64,000 nucleotides of DNA from Taudactylus pleione (lineage: Eukaryota > Chordata > Amphibia > Anura > Myobatrachidae). Below, in pieces: positions 23,901 through 34,300 of this stretch (positions are counted from its first letter, which is position 1; each line of letters starts with the position of its first letter). The stretch is from NCBI GenBank assembly GCA_031769625.1, contig JAUIMM010000737.1:347501-411500 (forward strand). The letters are read 5' to 3'. The translations under genes and the position numbers were made by a program. The notes beneath the pieces are model-generated. The model was not told where the DNA came from. It did not search any database and saw nothing but the letters and a program-made list of their open reading frames with translations.

Positions 23901-24041
23901 TGATTTCAGGTTCCCTAAGGTTTTAAAGCCTCTACGCCCTTGAGCATCAGCTTTAGATAAAAGTGATGGACTTCCAGCCGCTGCAATGCTAGCATTTACA
24001 TGTTGTTTCTGCTCTCCTCTCAGTTCATTCTCGTGATCCAT
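20958..24041 (-). CDS. hAT-superfamily transposase with BED zinc finger, intact
   Basis: A single open frame of 1027 codons, cut-and-paste DNA transposase. Residues ~1-245 are a long low-complexity N-terminal extension with basic and acidic patches. A BED zinc finger follows at ~249-297 (Cys268, Cys271, His292, His297), which would bind the element ends. The RNase-H-like core shows the first Asp in LTTDMWTSGSG (~500) and the second in FVISDNATNI (~582). The C-terminal hAT dimerisation block (~905-971) contains SSVYSERVFSTAGN, where the acidic residue is a candidate for the third catalytic position. An acidic tail ends the protein. Start at 24041: the first Met, just after the tandem array. 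The length exceeds typical Ac/Hermes-like transposases (600-800 residues) because of the extension. No stops or shifts, so it may still be functional or recently so. Confidence 0.92.
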   Translation of the reverse strand: MDHENELRGEQKQHVNASIAAAGSPSLLSKADAQGRRGFKTLGNLKSKNLDFTGVKTKKKPLKTTTFAEKQKIGNIPFTTRSGKERLRLCPLFLSGGSAAVSEASCASRDDKRPFQSDYRSVKKFKTNKAVEQTVFFETQMSEIPEESLSGSTSDISMCKPDLSEKPPSTVSFPSVLVGMSSIAEDIEIEDATVELQEDERNICAADAGTNEDVEDEDIICISQAPVEAALGQEKKAIAMPGHRTKKSTSFVWNYFYPNPDNVCQAICSLCETTVSRGRDVKHLGTSTLLRHLQRAHDRCLITETTAKKITTSSPALARCLLSTKSQHLQSPPTTPSSSISSGMISGSTTSNLLVLSHGDSSNFQDTSEETESLSARPAAAAGGSSSQKWTKKTTSSIPKKQLTVKESLARGSKYDSSHPVAQRITDAMTAMLILDLRPISSINAVGFTQLVEVMCPRYQIPSRFHFTRKAIPRLYQDVKQNLIIGLQNAIVPTVHLTTDMWTSGSGQTKDYMTVTAHWVGESPSAAAVSNKQHQLIQRQATLCITGFNKRHTADNLLEKLRDVIETWLTPLGLSSGFVISDNATNIVKALQLGEFQHIPCFAHTINLVVQGFLKNDRGVQEMLSVARKISGHFRHSATACRRLQHLQEQFNLPCHQLKQEVVTRWNSTLYMLQRMEEQQKAIHSYTTSHDIGRGGGMYLTPAQWRVLSVLCKVLKPFEVATCEVSADTASLSKVIPLISLLEKQLEKLKDDIKQSDSAKYAGLIDQVLCSLRQDPRVAKILKSDHYILATILDPRFKSYAVSFFTTDPDLKRTKALLVSKLAAEVTHGTTMTSPPSVSAAAARKKCTFSKRPSGDADKSSQHFDIWSGLKDLPNTSDTSTATPSNTITIQRMVEDYFQDTIHVDMSQSPFEYWKKKKAIWRPLYKLALHYLSCPPSSVYSERVFSTAGNLVSERRRRLLPQNVEKMMFIKMNWKFHEENLSHQSRHSTDTSVMVDSSGDELILCEESDDVHTDEGEDGNDGDIMPL

Positions 24042-24075
24042 ATTACTTTATCACTATGAACTGGAGTCACAGAGC

Positions 24076-26190
24076 TTGTATACACACAGTGGGCTATGCC
24101 CTTTCACGGAGCTTGTATAATAGACACAGTGGGCTATGCCCTGTCACGGAGCTTGTATAATACACTCAGTGGGCTATGCCCTGTCACGGAGCTTGTATAA
24201 TACTCAGTGGGCTTATGCCCTGTCACGGAGCTTGTATAATAGACACAGTGGGCTATGCCCTGTCACGGAGCTTGTATAATACACTCAGTGGGCTATGCCC
24301 TGTCACGAAGCTTGTATAATACTCAGTGGGCTTATGCCCTGTCACGGAGCTTGTATAATACACTCAGTGGGCTATGCCCTGTCACGGAGCTTGTATAATA
24401 GACTCAGTGGGCTATGCCCTGTCACGGAGCTTGTATAATAGACACAGTGGGCTTATGCCCTGTCACAGAGCTTGTATAATAGACACAGTGGGCTTATGCC
24501 CTGTCACGGAGCTTGTATAATACTCAGTGGGCTTATGCCCTGTCACGGAGCTTGTATAATAGACACAGTGGGCTATGCCCTGTCAAGGAGCTTGTATAAT
24601 AGACACAGTGGGCTATGCCCTGTCACGGAGCTTGTATAATACTCAGTGGGCTTATGCCCTGTCACGGAGCTTGTATAATAGACACAGTGGGCTATGCCCT
24701 GTCACGGAGCTTGTATAATACACTCAGTGGGCTATGCCCTGTCACGGAGCTTGTATAATACTCAGTGGGCTTATGCCCTGTCACGGAGCTTGTATAATAG
24801 ACACAGTGGGCTATGCCCTGTCACGGAGCTTGTATAATACACTCAGTGGGCTATGCCCTGTCACGAAGCTTGTATAATACTCAGTGGGCTTATGCCCTGT
24901 CACGGAGCTTGTATAATAGACTCAGTGGGCTATGCCCTGTCACGGAGCTTGTATAATAGACACAGTGGGCTTATGCCCTGTCACAGAGCTTGTATAATAG
25001 ACACAGTGGGCTTATGCCCTGTCACGGAGCTTGTATAATACTCAGTGGGCTTATGCCCTGTCACGGAGCTTGTATAATACACTCAGTGGGCTTATGCCCT
25101 GTCACGGAGCTTGTATAATAGACACAGTGGGCTATGCCCTGTCACGGAGCTTGTATAATACTCAGTGGGCTTATGCCCTGTCACGGAGCTTGTATAATAC
25201 TCAGTGGGCTTATGCCCTGTCACGGAGCTTGTATAATACACTCAGTGGGCTATGCCCTGTCACGGAGCTTGTATAATATACACAGTAGGCTATGCCCTGT
25301 CACGGAGCTTGTATAATACACTCAGTGGGCTATGCCCTGTCACGGAGCTTGTATAATACTCAGTGGGCTTATGCCCTGTCACGGAGCTTGTATAATAGAC
25401 ACAGTGGGCTATGCCCTGTCACGGAGCTTGTATAATACTCAGTGGGCTTATGCCCTGTCACGGAGCTTGTATAATACTCAGTGGGCTTATGCCCTGTCAC
25501 GGAGCTTGTATAATACACTCAGTGGGCTATGCCCTGTCACGGAGCTTGTATAATATACACAGTAGGCTATGCCCTGTCACGGAGCTTGTATAATACTCAG
25601 TGGGTTTATGCCCTGTCACGGAGCTTGTATAATAGACACAGTGGGCTATGCCCTGTCACGGAGCTTGTATAATACACTCAGTGGGCTATGCCCTGTCAAG
25701 GAGCTTGTATAATACTCAGTGGGCATATGCCCTGTCACGGAGCTTGTATAATACACTCAGTGGGCTATGCCCTGTCACGGAGCTTGTATAATAGACACAG
25801 TGGGCTATGCCCTGTCACAGAGCTTGTATAATAGACACAGTGGGCTATGCCCTGTCAAGGAGCTTGTATAATACTCAGTGGGCTATACCCTGTCACGGAG
25901 CTTGTATAATACACTCAGTGGGCTATGCCCTGTCACGGAGCTTGTATAATACTCAGTGGGCTTATGCCCTGTCACGGAGCTTGTATAATACACTCAGTGG
26001 GCTTATGCCCTGTCACGGAGCTTGTATAATAGACACAGTGGGCTATGCCCTGTCACAGAGCTTGTATAATAGACACAGTGGGCTATGCCCTGTCAAGGAG
26101 CTTGTATAATACTCAGTGGGCTATGCCCTGTCACGGAGCTTGTATAATACACTCAGTGGGCTATGCCCTGTCAGTTGTCACGGAGCTTGT
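24076..26190. repeat. ~40-bp tandem array in the hAT 1 leader
   Basis: Roughly 50 copies of a 37-41-base unit (cggagcttgtataatagaca, then cagtgggctatgccctgtca). Variant types (tactcagtgggctta, tacactcag, tagacacag) alternate and recur in blocks, a sign of block duplication. The array lies between the presumed promoter at the element's end and the transposase ATG, so it would be transcribed as leader or intron. Short open frames in it are periodicity artefacts. Confidence 0.9.
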
Positions 26191-26363
26191 ATAATACAGT
26201 GAGTAGTAGAGTACACATACACACAGTGGGCTTATTATGCCCAGTCACGGAGCACACACAAGGGCTTATGCCCAGTAAAGTCACAGAGCACTGCCTACTC
26301 TAATCTATCTAACACTAGAACAGACAGCGCACTAGCTAACTACCTAACTACGCGTCACGCGAG

Positions 26364-26559
26364 AAATGGCGCCGACTGCCTTTTTATTGAGGCCGAACGT
26401 CACTCGGCTCTCGCGAGAATCCGACGCCGGACGGGTGACGTTCGGCCTCGAGGTGGAATCCGAGTCAGGCGGGAACACCCGAACTTGCGTTCGGGTGGAC
26501 TCGGATTCCACCTGTTCGGAGCGGTTCGGATTCCTCAGAATCCGAACCGCTCATCACTA
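26364..26559 (-). promoter_or_regulatory. hAT 1 terminal promoter-like region
   Basis: A GC-rich subterminal block shared with hAT 2: aaatggcgccgac (26364-26376, YY1-like on the plus strand), an AT-box (minus-strand aataaaaagg at 26379-26388), a tgacgtt CRE-like site and atccgagtcaggcggga. Position and conservation suggest it drives the transposase on the minus strand. Confidence 0.45.
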
Positions 26560-26567
26560 ATTAAAAT
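26560..26567. repeat. hAT 1 target-site duplication, right
   Basis: The octamer attaaaat, identical to 20365-20372. Confidence 0.95.
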
Positions 26568-26854
26568 ATTATTTTTTTTCTCATTTAAACATCTTAAATT
26601 ATGTAAGTCTCTATTCCCCTTCAAAACTCCCTTTATAGGACTGGTGCATCCCCACATCTTTCCCATGATCTCCCAAGATCCGCGGTGTGCGTATAAATGG
26701 TAGTTTTATGTCCCCTCCTAGAGACCCATTATAGATGGATTGAAACCACCTTGTGCCATCCCATAAAAATAACGTTAAATAATATCCCATATGCAAGCCT
26801 AAAATTTATTTTAAAATCAGAGTATGATAGCATGTTTGCTATCAAAGGGTGGAC
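26568..26854 (+). other. ERV 3' non-coding segment before the 3' LTR
   Basis: AT-rich, no frame. The bases just before the LTR (atcaaagggtggac) are in the position of the polypurine tract but only weakly purine-rich. Confidence 0.5.
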
Positions 26855-28262
26855 TGTCGAAGCTGGTTTAGTGGCTGAGACAGAATCAGTGTAAAATTAG
26901 CTTGGAGCGACGCCATCTTGCGAATGGCAACCAGACACCATCTTAAAAATAAGAATCTGCACGACACCATTTTGCGAATGGCCGTCCAGCGCCATTTTAG
27001 AGAAACTCACACTTAAGTACATACAGCGATGCCATTATTAGCATCATGCGATCGCATATTATTAGCATTATGCAAACACATATCTCCCCATATCCCATAT
27101 GCACATTAAATACGCACATCAGCGAATGGATAATGTCCTGCATGCGAACGCTGTTTATTAACTGCATGCGTACACATCTGCCCCAAGTTAAAAGTCCTCA
27201 TTACATAAATCTAACTAGCGTCTTTTCCCAAACCCCTCATACTTACACACTGCATACCCTCATAAAAGGTTCCATAGCTTCAAAGTGTAATATTCAAGGT
27301 TTATTCAGTTATTACAAATGTTGTGAAATAAAGATTATTTGATATCTAAGGTTTAGTACAGGATAAACAATCCATGTTTGGTGTTGTACTGATCTACTCT
27401 GTCTCAACAGCTTTCCGGTGTCATCGGTGAGAAGATCGCAACATGCATTCTCAACTTATGGACTGTAGAGAGTTAAAGCACTAAAATGTACTGCTTTTTC
27501 CCCCTGCTTAGATTTGCATGCAGGGGGAAAAAGGAGACAAACGGCTGTCGGAGGCTGACCTGTGTCCATTTGAATCAACCTGTTAAATATTCTGTAACAG
27601 AAGCACCGTGACGTAGAAACAATGGAATTATGCCAAACTTGCCTATTGTGTTACCTATCCCTGTAGAGGTATAAATGTGCTCACAGACCCCAATCTGGAG
27701 TCTTCATGCTGATGCTGTTGATGGAGGTTTCTTACTGATGCCGGTAACTGGTCCCAGTGCGCGTGTGTATGTATAACTGTACCTTGGGTCTGTATAATTT
27801 CTTTGCGCTAAATTGTCTTTAGATCACAGCGTGTAACCTACTGTTTTTATGTTGAATAATATCCTTTGTGCGTTGGAAACACATTTCAAGGTCTGAAGGC
27901 TTTTATTTTACTGTATGGCTGCGTACGCAAATAGCGTCAATTCTAGAAGGTATAGGCAGGACTTAGAAGGTATAGGTAGGACTTAGAAGGTATAGGTAGG
28001 ACTTAGAAGGTATAGGTAGGACTTAGAAGGTATAGGTAGGACTTAGAAGGTATAGGTAGGACTTAGAAGGTATAGGTAGGACTTAGAAGGTATAGGCAGG
28101 ACTTAGAAGGTATAGGCAGGACTTAGAAGGTATAGGTAGGACTTAGAAGGTATAGGCAGGACTTAGAAGGTATAGGTAGGACTTAGAAGGTATAGGTAGG
28201 AGCGTATAAAAGTTTAGAAGGTATAGGAAGGATTGTACCAGAGGTCTATTTTAGATATAACA
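26855..28262 (+). repeat. ERV 3' LTR, lengthened by a 20-bp repeat
   Basis: Same ends as the 5' LTR but 1408 bases. Nearly all the extra length comes from the 20-bp expansion at 27942-28201. Confidence 0.85.
27942..28201 (+). repeat. 20-bp direct-repeat expansion upstream of an LTR TATA box
   Basis: Thirteen copies of acttagaaggtataggtagg, against two in the 5' LTR (about 15221-15260). The block ends immediately before TATAAAAG, the position of enhancer repeats in some retroviral LTRs. Confidence 0.85.
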
Positions 28263-28274
28263 TATAAATAAAGG

Positions 28275-28324
<50 letters not shown>
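28263..28324 (+). repeat. tail of the split interspersed repeat with (AAT)n
   Basis: tataaataaaggataataat, then about 16 AAT units. Continues the repeat interrupted at 14130. Confidence 0.7.
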
Positions 28325-28325
<1 letters not shown>

Positions 28326-29467
28326 TCACAGCAGGGCACCATACTCACAGTCTGACAGGAGCAAAGGATGCCGCTTACGCCCCCTAAGAAGCAGCACCCA
28401 ATGGAGGTGCCACCATTGTTCTAGCTGAACTAGTTTTTTCAGGGAAGATGTTACACTGTACAGGTTCCACTCAGGGCAAATAGAAGCTGAGGAACTGGGG
28501 CTGAGATATCATTGAAGAATCAGTCATGGATGTATCCTTTCCTCTCTCTGTCTGTCATTTAGTTTCCATCCTACACTGTAAACTATATATATATATATAC
28601 TGTAACTTACCAAAACCCTGGTGGATGTTGTAGAATATGATGTTTGTAGTACTGTATTTTGAGCATGAAAGTCCATTGGATTCTGTCCAAGACCCTCTCT
28701 GCATCATTGGAAAACAGACAGACTGGAGTTATCCTGTCATTAATTCAATGTATTAGGGCGAGATGTAGCAATTGTCGGATAAAAATTGAGATATATCCCC
28801 TGTGATTTATCTTCCGATACGAGGTGTTCCTTTCGGGTTTATGGCCCAGGAGTCCTATTACATATGCGCAGCCATCGGCGTGCGCAATTGTCCGGGGAAA
28901 GAGAGGAATCCTTCGGATCCCTCTGTAGGGATATTTGCGTAGAGAAGCCCATAGGCTCTATAGATGACAATGTCTATAGTGCTGAAGGTCCAGAAAGCAA
29001 CGCTTTGCAGAACGTGCTGCATACGGGCACATCGCAGCCCTATAGATTTCTATGAGGAACGCTGTGATGCGGGTATGTCTGATACCTGCTGCAGACCCTT
29101 TGTAATACGTATGGCGAGTCATATGTATTGTGGTAACCTCATTTTCAACTGATACGTTCTGCCCGTAAGCTGATAGTTCCCGGTATGGGGTGATTACGGT
29201 GTATAATATATGGAGGAAAGTGATAAAACGTCAACTAAGTATTTTTATGCAAATCTTGACGTCCATATTGATCGGTGAAATGGGTTTATGATTGGAGTAA
29301 CAATTGGGACACTTACCTTTTGGGATAATTATACATATGGAGATGGGATTACCCTGTATAACATTGGCCTGGTATGGGGTCCGTGATTAAATCATTTGAT
29401 GCTTTGGGCCTGATGCCAAGTTAAAATGTCACCAGTTGGCGTAGTGTAAATGTGCATGTACTAACGT
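28325..29467 (-). other. intronic DNA, continuation of cassette copy 1
   Basis: 28.33-28.58 kb aligns with 39.03-39.24 kb: shared gttctagctga, a gatgttac block, gggcaaa, aggagcctc- and ctgagga-type segments and a final ctctctctgt tract. Copy 1 therefore resumes here after the Ngaro and ERV insertions. An (AT)n run lies near 28583-28600. From about 28755 to 29460 nothing is recognised. Confidence 0.45.
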
Positions 29468-31262
29468 AGGCCTGTGTGTGTGTCTGGCCTGTGTGTGTGT
29501 GTGTCTGGCCCGTGTGTGTGTGTGTGTCTGGCCCGTGTGTGTGTGTGTCTGGCCCATGTGTGTGTGTGTGTGTCTGGCCCGTGTGTGTGTGTGTGTGTGT
29601 CTGGCCCGTGTGTGTGTCTGGCCCGTGTGTGTGTGTGTGTCTGGCCCCTGTGTGTGTGTGTGTGTCTGGCCCCTGTGTGTGTGTGTGTCTGGCCCCTGTG
29701 TGTGTGTGTGTGTCTGGCCCCTGTGTGTGTGTGTGTGTCTGGCCTGTGTGTGTGTGTGTCTGGCCCGTGTGTGTGTGTGTCTGGCCCGTGTGTGTGTGTG
29801 TCTGGCCCATGTGTGTGTGTGTGTGTCTGGCCCGTGTGTGTGTGTGTGTCTGGCCCGTGTGTGTGTCTGGCCCGTGTGTGTGTGTGTGTCTGGCCCCTGT
29901 GTGTGTGTGTGTGTCTGGCCCCTGTGTGTGTGTGTGTGTGTGTGTGTGTCTGGCCCCTGTGTGTGTGTGTGTGTCTGGCCCCTGTGTGTGTGTGTGTGTG
30001 TCTGGCCCGTGTGTGTGTGTGTCTGGCCCGTGTGTGTGTGTCTGGCCCGTGTGTGTGTGTCTGGCCCGTGTGTGTGTGTGTGTCTGGCCCCTGTGTGTGT
30101 GTGTCTGGCCCCTGTGTGTGTGTGTGTGTCTGGCCCCTGTGTGTGTGTGTCTGACCCCTGTGTGTGTGTGTGTCTGGCCCGTGTGTGTGTGTGTGTCTGG
30201 CCCGTGTGTGTGTGTCTGACCCGTGTGTGTGTGTGTGTGGCCCGTGTGTGTTTGTGTGTGTCTGGCCCGTGTGTGTGTGTCTGGCCCTTGTGTGTGTGTC
30301 TGGCTCGTGTATGTGTGTGTGTGTCTGGCCCGTGTGTGTGTGTGTGTCTGGCCCGTGTGTGTGTGTGTCTGACCCGTGTGTGTGTGTCTGGCCTGTGTGT
30401 GTGTGTGTCTGGCCCGTGTGTGTGTGTGTGTCTGGCCCGTGTGTGTGTGTGTCTGACCCGTGTGTGTGTGTGTGTCTGGCCCGTGTGTGTGTGTGTGTCT
30501 GGCTCGTGTGTGTGTATGTGTGTGTCTGGCCCGTGTGTGTGTGTGTGTCTGGCCCCTGTGTGTGTGTGTGTCTGGCCCCTGTGTGTGTGTGTGTCTGGCC
30601 CGTGTGTGTGTGTCTGACCCGTGTGTGTGTGTGTCTGGCCCGTGTGTGTGTGTGTCTGGCCCGTGTGTGTGTGTGTGTCTGGCCCGTGTGTGTGTGTGTC
30701 TGGCCCGTGTGTGTGTGTGTGTCTGGCCCGTGTGTGTGTGTGTGTCTGACCCGTGTGTGTGTGTGTGTCTGGCCCATGTGTGTGTGTGTGTGTCTGGCTC
30801 GTGTGTGTGTGTGTCTGACCCGTGTGTGTGTGTCTGGCCCGTGTGTGTGTGTGTGTGCGTGTCTGGCCAGTGTGTGTGTGTGTGTGTGTCTGGCCCGTGT
30901 GTGTGTGTGTGTGTGTTTCTGGCCCGTGTGTGTGTGTCTGGCCCCTGTGTGTGTGTGTGTGTGTGTCTGGCCCCTGTGTGTGTGTGTGTGTCTGGCCCCT
31001 GTGTGTGTGTGTGTCTGGCCCCTGTGTGTGTGTGTGTCTGGCCCATGTGTGTGTGTGTGTGTGTCTGGCCCGTGTTTGTGTGTGTGTGTGTCTGGCCCGT
31101 GTGTGTGTGTGTCTGACCCGTGTGTGTGTGTCTGGCCCGTCTGTGTGTGTGTGTCTGACCCGTGTGTGTGTGTGTGTCTGGCCCGTGTGTGTGTGTGTGT
31201 GTCTGGCCCGTGTGTGTGTGTGTGTCTGGCCCCTGTGTGTGTGTGTGTGTGTGTGTCTGGCC

Positions 31263-31293
<31 letters not shown>

Positions 31294-31335
31294 CTGGCCC
31301 GTGTGTGTGTGTGTGTGTCTGGCCTGTGTGTGTCT
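29468..31335. repeat. compound (GT)n/ctggccc array, block 1
   Basis: About 20-bp units: a (GT)4-10 run followed by ctggcccg, ctggcccc or ctgaccc. All six frames are open for long distances because the unit has no stop in any phase; the resulting His/Thr and Cys/Val frames are not genes. Alternating purine-pyrimidine runs favour Z-DNA. Confidence 0.95.
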
Positions 31336-34300
31336 GGCACATGTACCTCTTGGAGAGGCAGAATGGCGGAAGAAAGGGGAGGTCTGGCGCAGGCAGAGTA
31401 CCAGTGTCTCATACACACCTGTAGGAAAACACATATATGCTTTGTTGGGGGTGTTGCACTTCCTGGAGGGCGGTTTATGAATTGGTGTAAACCAGGAGCG
31501 TACATACGTTTCCTCATAGACCCGTCCCCTTTGCGCTTTATGGCGTGAGATTCCATACTGAGTATTTTTTCCTCAATCTTGCATCTTAGTGCGCAAATAG
31601 TGTACTAGGTATTTAGGATTAGATTTTTGTTGTACAGGAATTCATATAACATAGCAGATAAAGCAGGACGGTGCATGGCGAGGGTCACTCATGTCGGACC
31701 TGTCTTTTGCCGGTTTAGCCTTGATTGTGTACTTTTTCCTAAATTTGACTTCTTAAGGCCGGTACATACTTGCCGATGCCGGCAGCGACAAAGCAACAGC
31801 GGTGCTGTGTGTCTGACCCGTGTGTGTGTGTGTGTCTGGCCCCTGTGTGTGTGTGTGTGTCTGGCCCCTGTGTGTGTGTGTGTGTCTGGCCCCTGTGTGT
31901 GTGTGTGTGTCTGGCCCCTGTGTGTGTGTGTGTGTCTGGCCCGTGTGTGTGTGTGTCTGGCCCGTGTGTGTGTGTCTGGCCCGTGTGTGTGTGTCTGGCC
32001 CGTGTGTGTGTGTGTGTCTGGCCCCTGTGTGTGTGTGTGTCTGGCCCCTGTGTGTGTGTGTGTGTCTGGCCCCTGTGTGTGTGTGTCTGACCCCTGTGTG
32101 TGTGTGTGTCTGGCCCGTGTGTGTGTGTGTGTCTGGCCCGTGTGTGTGTGTCTGACCCGTGTGTGTGTGTGTGTCTGGCCCGTGTGTGTGTGTGTGTCTG
32201 GCTCGTGTGTGTGTATGTGTGTGTCTGGCCCGTGTGTGTGTGTGTGTCTGGCCCCTGTGTGTGTGTGTGTCTGGCCCCTGTGTGTGTGTGTGTCTGGCCC
32301 CTGTGTGTGTGTGTGTCTGGCCCGTGTGTGTGTGTCTGACCCGTGTGTGTGTGTGTGTGTCTGGCCCGTGTGTGTGTGTGTCTGGCCCGTGTGTGTGTGT
32401 GTGTCTGGCCCGTGTGTGTGTGTGTGTGTCTGGCCCGTGTGTGTGTGTGTGTCTGGCCCGTGTGTGTGTGTGTGTCTGGCCCGTGTGTGTGTGTGTCTGG
32501 CCCCTGTGTGTGTGTGTGTGTGTGTCTGGCCCCTGTGTGTGTGTGTGTGTCTGGCCCCTGTGTGTGTGTGTCTGGCCCCTGTGTGTGTGTGTGTCTGGCC
32601 CATGTGTGTGTGTGTGTGTGTCTGGCCCGTGTTTGTGTGTGTGTGTGTCTGGCCCGTGTGTGTGTGTGTCTGACCCGTGTGTGTGTGTCTGGCCCGTCTG
32701 TGTGTGTGTGTCTGACCCGTGTGTGTGTGTGTGTCTGGCCCGTGTGTGTGTGTGTGTCTGACCCGTGTGTGTGTGTGTGTCTGGCCCATGTGTGTGTGTG
32801 TGTGTCTGGCTCGTGTGTGTGTGTGTCTGACCCGTGTGTGTGTGTCTGGCCCGTGTGTGTGTGTGTGTGCGTGTCTGGCCAGTGTGTGTGTGTGTGTGTG
32901 TCTGGCCCGTGTGTGTGTGTGTTTCTGGCCCGTGTGTGTGTGTGTGTGTCTGGCCCCTGTGAGTGTGTGTGTGTGTCTGGCCCCGTGTGTCTGGCCCCTG
33001 TGTGTGTGTGTGTGTGTGTGTCTGGCCCCTGTGTGTGTGTGTGTGTGTGTGTCTGGCCCGTGTGTGTGTGTGTGTGTCTGGCCTGTGTGTGTCTGGCACA
33101 TGTACCTCTTGGAGAGGCAGAATGGCGGAAGAAAGGGGAGGTCTGGCGCAGGCAGAGTACCAGTGTCTCATACACACCTGTAGGAAAACACATATATGCT
33201 TTGTTGGGGGTGTTGCACTTCCTGGAGGGCGGTTTATGAATTGGTGTAAACCAGGAGCGTACATACGTTTCCTCATAGACCCGTCCCCTTTGCGCTTTAT
33301 GGCGTGAGATTCCATACTGAGTATTTTTTCCTCAATCTTGCATCTTAGTGCGCAAATAGTGTACTAGGTATTTAGGATTAGATTTTTGTTGTACAGGAAT
33401 TCATATAACATAGCAGATAAAGCAGGACGGTGCATGGCGAGGGTCACTCATGTCGGACCTGTCTTTTGCCGGTTTAGCCTTGATTGTGTACTTTTTCCTA
33501 AATTTGACTTCTTAAGGCCGGTACATACTTGCCGATGCCGGCAGCGACAAAGCAACAGCGGTGCTGTGTGTCTGACCCGTGTGTGTGTGTGTGTCTGGCC
33601 CCTGTGTGTGTGTGTGTGTCTGGCCCCTGTGTGTGTGTGTGTGTCTGGCCCCTGTGTGTGTGTGTGTGTCTGGCCCCTGTGTGTGTGTGTGTGTCTGGCC
33701 CGTGTGTGTGTGTCTGGCCCGTGTGTGTGTGTGTGTGCGTGTCTGGCCAGTGTGTGTGTGTGTGTGTGTCTGGCCCGTGTGTGTGTGTGTGTGTTTCTGG
33801 CCCGTGTGTGTGTGTGTGTGTCTGGCCCCTGTGAGTGTGTGTGTGTGTCTGGCCCCGTGTGTCTGGCCCCTGTGTGTGTGTGTGTGTCTGGCCCCTGTGT
33901 GTGTGTGTGTGTGTGTGTCTGGCCCGTGTGTGTGTGTGTGTGTCTGGCCTGTGTGTGTCTGGCACATGTACCTCTTGGAGAGGCAGAATGGCGGAAGAAA
34001 GGGGAGGTCTGGCGCAGGCAGAGTACCAGTGTCTCATACACACCTGTAGGAAAACACATATATGCTTTGTTGGGGGTGTTGCACTTCCTGGAGGGCGGTT
34101 TATGAATTGGTGTAAACCAGGAGCGTACATACGTTTCCTCATAGACCCGTCCCCTTTGCGCTTTATGGCGTGAGATTCCATACTGAGTATTTTTTCCTCA
34201 ATCTTGCATCTTAGTGCGCAAATAGTGTACTAGGTATTTAGGATTAGATTTTTGTTGTACAGGAATTCATATAACATAGCAGATAAAGCAGGACGGTGCA

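Larger units (their letters stand above)
20373..26559 (-). mobile_element. hAT transposon 1, complete, with BED-type transposase
   Basis: 6187 bases bounded by a perfect 8-bp target duplication (attaaaat). The short inverted ends are tagggatgtgcg on the left and cgctcatcacta on the right. It holds a transposase gene on the minus strand, a hairpin after its stop, a ~2.1-kb tandem array ahead of its start and a GC-rich terminal promoter-like segment at 26.3-26.55 kb. It is nested in the ERV, so it is younger than the ERV. Its closest relative here is the element at 57129-62028. Confidence 0.95.
14131..28262 (+). mobile_element. endogenous retrovirus with both LTRs, interrupted by a hAT transposon
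   Basis: Both LTRs begin tgtcgaagctgg and end ttttagatataaca. The flanks carry the 4-bp duplication tata, and removing the element rejoins a known-type repeat. Order is 5' LTR, primer-binding-like site, leader, gag, pol, env, hAT insertion (20373-26559), short 3' non-coding stretch, 3' LTR. The gene set and 4-bp duplication suggest a gamma- or epsilon-like retrovirus (inference). Every coding region is broken and pol carries large deletions, so the copy cannot make its own proteins. Confidence 0.85.

Noticed and set aside
24041..26190. CRISPR-like appearance of regularly repeated ~40-bp units
   Set aside because: Repeats are contiguous with no unique spacers, sit inside a eukaryotic transposon, and no cas genes are present.
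28611..28698. Possible extra minus-strand exon with donor gtaagt (28605-28610) and a pyrimidine-rich acceptor at 28699
   Set aside because: 88 bases breaks the phase-0 pattern of all other exons, the acceptor is ambiguous, and no counterpart is visible in the second cassette copy.
29421..34181. Long open frames of several hundred codons on both strands (His-Thr-Gly-Gln and Cys-Val-Trp repeats)
   Set aside because: The GT/ctggccc unit has no stop in any phase, so every frame is open. All six frames are long and there is no non-repeat domain.
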